Of a stretch of 6,390 bases of DNA, positions 4,592 to 6,390 are shown in pieces. Positions within the stretch are counted from its first letter, which is position 1; each line of letters begins with the position of its first letter. Source of the stretch: Candidatus Kuenenia stuttgartensis (GTDB lineage Bacteria > Planctomycetota > Planctomycetia > Isosphaerales > Isosphaeraceae); contig CAMCFM010000275.1 of assembly GCA_945874095.1 (NCBI GenBank), positions 1-6,390 on the forward strand, given 5' to 3'. Made by a program: the position numbers and the translations under genes. The notes beneath the pieces are model-generated. The model was not told where the DNA came from and did no database searches. It worked only from the letters and a program-made list of their open reading frames with translations.

Positions 4592-5629
4592 ATGATCATC
4601 GTTCTGAAGCCCGAATGTACCGACGACCAAATTCAGCACGTTCTTGATCGAATTCATGAACTTGGTTTTACTCCGCACATCAGCCGAGGTGTGTCGCGAA
4701 CGATCATTGGAGTGATTGGTGATGAATCCAAGCTTCAAGCCCAGCCTCTGAAAGCGATTGAAGGCGTAGAGCAGGTGGTCCCAATCATGAAGGCTTTCAA
4801 GCTCGCGAGCCGCGAGTTTCATCATGAAGATTCGATCATTGATATCAAGGGTATAAAAATCGGTGGTGGCCATCTGGCCATGATCGCTGGTCCGTGTGCG
4901 ATCGAAGGCGAAGAACGCCTGATGCGGATCGCCGGACTGGTACGTGAAGCTGGCGCCAATATCCTTCGTGGTGGGGCCTTTAAGCCTCGTACAAGCCCTT
5001 ACAGCTTTCAGGGCATGGGTGAGGAAGGCCTTCAGATTCTCCGCCGGGTCGGCGATCATTATGGGATGCCGATTGTGACGGAAGTCATGGATCCCCGTCA
5101 GGTGGATCTGGTGGCCCGCTACACCGACATGTTTCAGATCGGTGCCCGGAACATGCAGAACTTCGACCTTCTCAAAGAAGTCGGCAAGACCCGAATCCCG
5201 GTGCTGCTGAAACGCGGTATGTCTGCCACTGTCAAAGACTTGCTGATGTCTGCCGAATACGTTCTGGCTCAGGGCAACCTGAAGGTAATCCTGTGCGAAC
5301 GAGGGGTTCGCAGCTTTGAGGATTCCACCCGGAACATGATGGACATTTCCGCCGTTCCGAACTGTAAACTGCAAAGTCACCTGCCGATCATCGTTGACCC
5401 GAGCCACGCGACGGGTCGCCCGGATCTGATCCCCGCCATGGCTTTAGCCGGGGTTGCGGCCGGGGCCGATGGAGTGCATATTGAAGTGCACGACTGCCCT
5501 GAAGAGGCTTTGTCTGATGGCCCTCAGGCGTTACTACCGAAAGCCTATGCCGAATTGATGGTTCAAATCCGCGGCCTTGCGGAATTGATGCACAAAACGA
5601 TCGATGCCTGTCAGGAGGTCGCTGTCTAA
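4592..5629 (+). CDS. aroF: 3-deoxy-7-phosphoheptulonate (DAHP) synthase, type I-beta
   Basis: Cytosolic enzyme that condenses phosphoenolpyruvate with erythrose 4-phosphate to DAHP, the first step of the shikimate pathway to aromatic amino acids. The 345-residue protein has an N-terminal ferredoxin-like regulatory domain (about 1-70, starting MIIVLKPE) and a (beta/alpha)8 barrel. Barrel motifs are AGPCAIEG (99-106), RGGAFKPRTSPYSFQGMG (126-143), QIGARNMQNF (182-191), LLKRGM (205-210), CERG (235-238), DPSHATGR (269-276) and HIEVH (296-300). The metal ligands expected from the Thermotoga maritima enzyme fall at C102, H272, E298 and D309, the same numbers as recalled for that protein. This supports the ATG at 4592 over the GTG at 4589. 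No clear Shine-Dalgarno site is present. In the Thermotoga enzyme the N-terminal domain mediates feedback inhibition by Tyr, so the same is likely here. tpiA follows 3 nt after the stop, presumably in one operon. The symbol varies between aroF, aroG and aroA in this family. Confidence 0.96.
   Translation: MIIVLKPECTDDQIQHVLDRIHELGFTPHISRGVSRTIIGVIGDESKLQAQPLKAIEGVEQVVPIMKAFKLASREFHHEDSIIDIKGIKIGGGHLAMIAGPCAIEGEERLMRIAGLVREAGANILRGGAFKPRTSPYSFQGMGEEGLQILRRVGDHYGMPIVTEVMDPRQVDLVARYTDMFQIGARNMQNFDLLKEVGKTRIPVLLKRGMSATVKDLLMSAEYVLAQGNLKVILCERGVRSFEDSTRNMMDISAVPNCKLQSHLPIIVDPSHATGRPDLIPAMALAGVAAGADGVHIEVHDCPEEALSDGPQALLPKAYAELMVQIRGLAELMHKTIDACQEVAV
5613..5619 (+). promoter_or_regulatory. Ribosome binding site of tpiA within the end of aroF
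   Basis: AGGAGGT lies inside the last codons of aroF, 13 nt before the tpiA ATG. The spacing is longer than usual. Its placement suggests that tpiA is translated by ribosomes finishing aroF. Confidence 0.5.
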
Positions 5630-5632
5630 ATC

Positions 5633-6390
5633 ATGATTAATCGCAAAATTTTCATCGCCGGCAACTGGAAGATGAACCCTGCCTCAGCTGAATCTGCAAA
5701 GGCTTTGGCCACCGCAGTTCGCGATGGAGTTGGATCATCATCCGAAGTGGAAGTGGCTCTGGGCGCACCGGCAGTTTTTCTAAGTGCTGTGAGTGACTCG
5801 CTGAACGATTCACCGATTGGCCTTGCTGGCCAGAACATGCACTGGGCGAAAGACGGAGCGTATACAGGCGAATCATCGGCTTCCATGCTGCTTGACGCTG
5901 GCTGTACGCACGTGATTCTGGGCCACAGTGAGCGTCGTCATGGCATGGGTGAAACCGACGAACAGGTCAACAAGAAGCTGAAATCAGCTCTTGAAGCAGG
6001 TCTATATCCGATTGTCTGCATTGGCGAGACGCTTCAGGAACGAGAAGAAGATCGTACGGAAGCGGTGGTTGCCGAGCAATTGAAGGGTTCATTGGCAGGG
6101 CTTTCATCTGAAGAGATGAACAAAGTGGTTCTGGCATATGAGCCAGTCTGGGCGATTGGGACAGGCCGAACGGCTTCCCCTCAGCAGGCTCAGGATGTTC
6201 ATGCATTTATTCGGAAGTCACTCTCAGCCACATTTGGCGAGAAGACGGCTTCAATCGTGAAGATTCAGTATGGTGGAAGTGTCAAGCCTGACAACGCTGA
6301 AGAACTGCTCGCCTGCCCGGACATTGATGGTGCTCTGGTGGGTGGTGCGAGTCTGAAGGCTTCAGACTTCATTGGGATCATCGAAGCGGG
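5633..6390 (+). CDS. tpiA: Triosephosphate isomerase (3' partial at window edge)
   Basis: Cytosolic glycolytic and gluconeogenic enzyme that interconverts dihydroxyacetone phosphate and glyceraldehyde 3-phosphate. The frame runs from the ATG at 5633 to the last base with no stop: 252 full codons plus two bases. The family is usually about 250 residues, so only a few C-terminal residues are missing. Active-site residues are all present: N11 and K13 in GNWKMN, H98 in GHSERR, E170 in AYEPVWAIGTG (which carries the phosphate-binding loop 6), and the phosphate-binding YGGS (213-216) and GGASL (237-241). The variant RRHGMGETD replaces the RRQYFGETD seen in many bacteria. The start is supported by an AGGAGGT site and by the position of the first strand (KIFIAGNWKMN). 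It follows aroF by 3 nt on the same strand. Confidence 0.97.
   Translation, partial: MINRKIFIAGNWKMNPASAESAKALATAVRDGVGSSSEVEVALGAPAVFLSAVSDSLNDSPIGLAGQNMHWAKDGAYTGESSASMLLDAGCTHVILGHSERRHGMGETDEQVNKKLKSALEAGLYPIVCIGETLQEREEDRTEAVVAEQLKGSLAGLSSEEMNKVVLAYEPVWAIGTGRTASPQQAQDVHAFIRKSLSATFGEKTASIVKIQYGGSVKPDNAEELLACPDIDGALVGGASLKASDFIGIIEA

Noticed and set aside
4493..5407. 304-residue open frame on the minus strand
   Set aside because: It lies entirely antisense to the certain DAHP synthase gene and its leader; the translation has no recognisable domain and is a shadow of the codon pattern on the other strand.

Overview
The window looks like a piece of a planctomycete chromosome, with G+C near one half by eye. 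The reasons are a triosephosphate isomerase with an SERRHGMGETD segment, a type I-beta (Thermotoga/Bacillus-like) DAHP synthase, zinc-ribbon membrane and ExeA-like ATPase genes of lineage-restricted appearance, and GGGCTGAAAGCC-type palindromic repeats. The phylum is inferred from recall of similar sequences, not from a search. No IS element, phage gene, CRISPR array, tRNA or rRNA is visible.

Layout. (1) Positions 1-2510, + strand: a zinc-ribbon, single-pass membrane protein that is already open at base 1, followed by an ExeA/GspA-like AAA+ ATPase with an acidic disordered tail. (2) Positions 2511-3423: a 0.9-kb gap between convergent genes with no convincing gene. It carries a nested inverted palindrome cluster (two 45-bp double-hairpin units in opposite orientation around two inverted copies of a shorter hairpin motif), terminator-like hairpins and small palindromes. 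(3) Positions 3424-4148, - strand: a two-gene operon of small helical proteins of unknown function that are probably diverged tandem paralogues. The genes overlap as TGATG, have strong Shine-Dalgarno sites, and end at an intrinsic terminator. (4) Positions 4149-4591: a divergent regulatory gap with candidate promoters in both directions and a palindromic site. (5) Positions 4592-6390, + strand: DAHP synthase followed 3 nt later by tpiA, which runs off the window edge a few codons before its expected stop.

How they may work together. aroF and tpiA look cotranscribed and join entry to the shikimate pathway with central glycolysis. The zinc-ribbon protein and ATPase may form an envelope-associated pair: the ATPase would be cytosolic, and the zinc ribbon is predicted on the cytosolic side of the membrane. 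This is inferred from adjacency and topology only. The least described items are the tandem helical pair, the membrane protein/ATPase pair, and the inverted double-hairpin repeat, whose copies differ by changes that preserve pairing.
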